Positions 13,366-13,926 of a stretch of 13,926 bases of DNA are shown here, piece after piece. Positions within the stretch are counted from its first letter, which is position 1. Every line of letters begins with the position of its first letter. The DNA is from Candidatus Poribacteria bacterium (GTDB lineage Bacteria > Poribacteria > WGA-4E > PCPOR2b). The notes beneath the pieces are model-generated. The model was not told where the DNA came from. It saw nothing but the letters and a program-made list of their open reading frames with translations, and did not search any database. The position numbers and the translations under genes were made by a program. Location of the stretch: positions 1 to 13,926 of the forward strand of contig JAPUIP010000230.1 in the NCBI GenBank assembly GCA_027296925.1, written 5' to 3'.

Positions 13366-13926
13366 ATGAGGACGGAACGCTACAATGCCATCGTGATTGG
13401 CTCTGGTCAAGCAGGTAAACCGCTTGCTATTGACCTTGCTCATGCCGGCTGGCGAACCGCTATTATCGAGAAGGGACCTGTCGGCGGTACCTGCGTCAAT
13501 GTCGGCTGTACGCCCACCAAAACGATGGTGGCAAGCGCGCGCGTGGCCTATCTCGCCCGCCGGTCGAGTGATTATGGAGTTCAGACCGGTTCAGTAACTG
13601 TGGACATGGCGAAGGTCCGGCAACGCAAACAAGCGATCGTGGATGACTTCCGCGACAGCAGCCAGGAACGACTTGAAACCACCGAAGGTTTGGATCTGGT
13701 ATTTGGCGAGGCCCGTTTTACTGGTCCAGCGTCGGTAGAAGTGAAGATGGACAATGGCGAACTCCGCCATCTGACTGCGGAGAAGATTATCATCAACACC
13801 GGCGCCAGACCCACTGTGCCACCGGTGCCGGGGTTAGATCGCGTCCCGACGTTGGATTCGAGCGCCATCCTGGAACTGGAGACTGTGCCGGAACACCTGA
13901 TCGTGCTGGGCGGTGGCTACATTGGA
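13366..13926 (+). CDS. Class I pyridine nucleotide-disulfide oxidoreductase, mercuric reductase/Lpd-like (3' end missing)
   Basis: FAD- and NAD(P)H-dependent disulfide oxidoreductase, 187 codons visible and open at the window edge; the family is about 450-480 aa. The FAD-binding GSGQAG is at 12-17. The redox disulfide GGTCVNVGCTPTK is at 40-52 (Cys43, Cys48), as in mercuric reductase, dihydrolipoamide dehydrogenase and RclA-like proteins. INTGARP (about 146-152) is the second FAD motif, and LGGGYIG at the edge opens the NAD(P)H site. AAGGAGG seven bases before the ATG and a 13-bp gap after senB make co-transcription with the selenium genes likely. No N-terminal heavy-metal-binding domain is present, so mercuric reduction is not implied. 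Its C-terminal active-site residues are outside the window. Confidence 0.9.
   Translation, partial: MRTERYNAIVIGSGQAGKPLAIDLAHAGWRTAIIEKGPVGGTCVNVGCTPTKTMVASARVAYLARRSSDYGVQTGSVTVDMAKVRQRKQAIVDDFRDSSQERLETTEGLDLVFGEARFTGPASVEVKMDNGELRHLTAEKIIINTGARPTVPPVPGLDRVPTLDSSAILELETVPEHLIVLGGGYIG

Noticed and set aside
1..13926. tRNA genes, CRISPR arrays, complete insertion sequences
   Set aside because: I saw no tRNA-like cloverleaf with a T-loop, no regularly spaced direct repeats and no transposase gene.

Overview
The window looks like a bacterial chromosome segment of roughly balanced GC. MurE carries the DNPR motif expected of meso-diaminopimelate ligases, so the cell wall is probably of the DAP type. 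Two genes read through in-frame UGA codons that look like selenocysteine (Sec) codons, so the organism probably decodes Sec. The proteins and one compact repeat recall uncultured, environmental or sponge-associated lineages (Poribacteria came to mind), but I cannot place the organism with confidence.

Layout. (1) 1-771: the 3' part of uppP (undecaprenyl-diphosphate phosphatase) on the + strand. (2) 800-4302: a minus-strand block, read from high to low coordinates: an O6-alkylguanine-DNA alkyltransferase, a 119-bp MITE-like element with 13-bp inverted termini, a class V (alanine-glyoxylate type) aminotransferase, a Fur-family regulator and a zinc-independent MDR-type NADP oxidoreductase. (3) 4303-5035: a gene-poor stretch with a probable heparinase/lyase N-terminal remnant on the minus strand, then a good sigma-70-type promoter and an unusually long, hairpin-rich leader. 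(4) 5036-9814: a division and cell wall (dcw) block, rsmH - ftsL-like - ftsI/PBP - murE. No mraZ is seen ahead of it and no murF follows. (5) 9877-13352: an egtB-like gene, selD and a TIGR04348-type glycosyltransferase, which match senA, selD(senC) and senB of the selenoneine pathway. A TTGACA promoter overlapping the end of murE can drive them. (6) 13366-13926: the 5' part of a flavin disulfide oxidoreductase (mercuric reductase/Lpd-like), 13 nt after senB with a perfect Shine-Dalgarno (SD) sequence.

How the genes work together. SelD makes selenophosphate, SenB would transfer the selenium to a UDP-sugar to give a selenosugar, and SenA would couple that to hercynine on the way to selenoneine. 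The hercynine maker EgtD is not in the window. selD itself is interrupted by an in-frame UGA at the catalytic Cys/Sec position (Sec21). The key observation is that senB is also interrupted once, exactly in frame, by UGA (codon 155), at the start of the second GT-B domain beside the donor-site motif GHLRPVKD. If this is Sec, the enzyme that puts selenium into a small molecule is itself a selenoprotein. A split two-subunit glycosyltransferase or a nonsense mutation are the alternatives. Both UGA codons are followed by hairpins of similar two-stem architecture.
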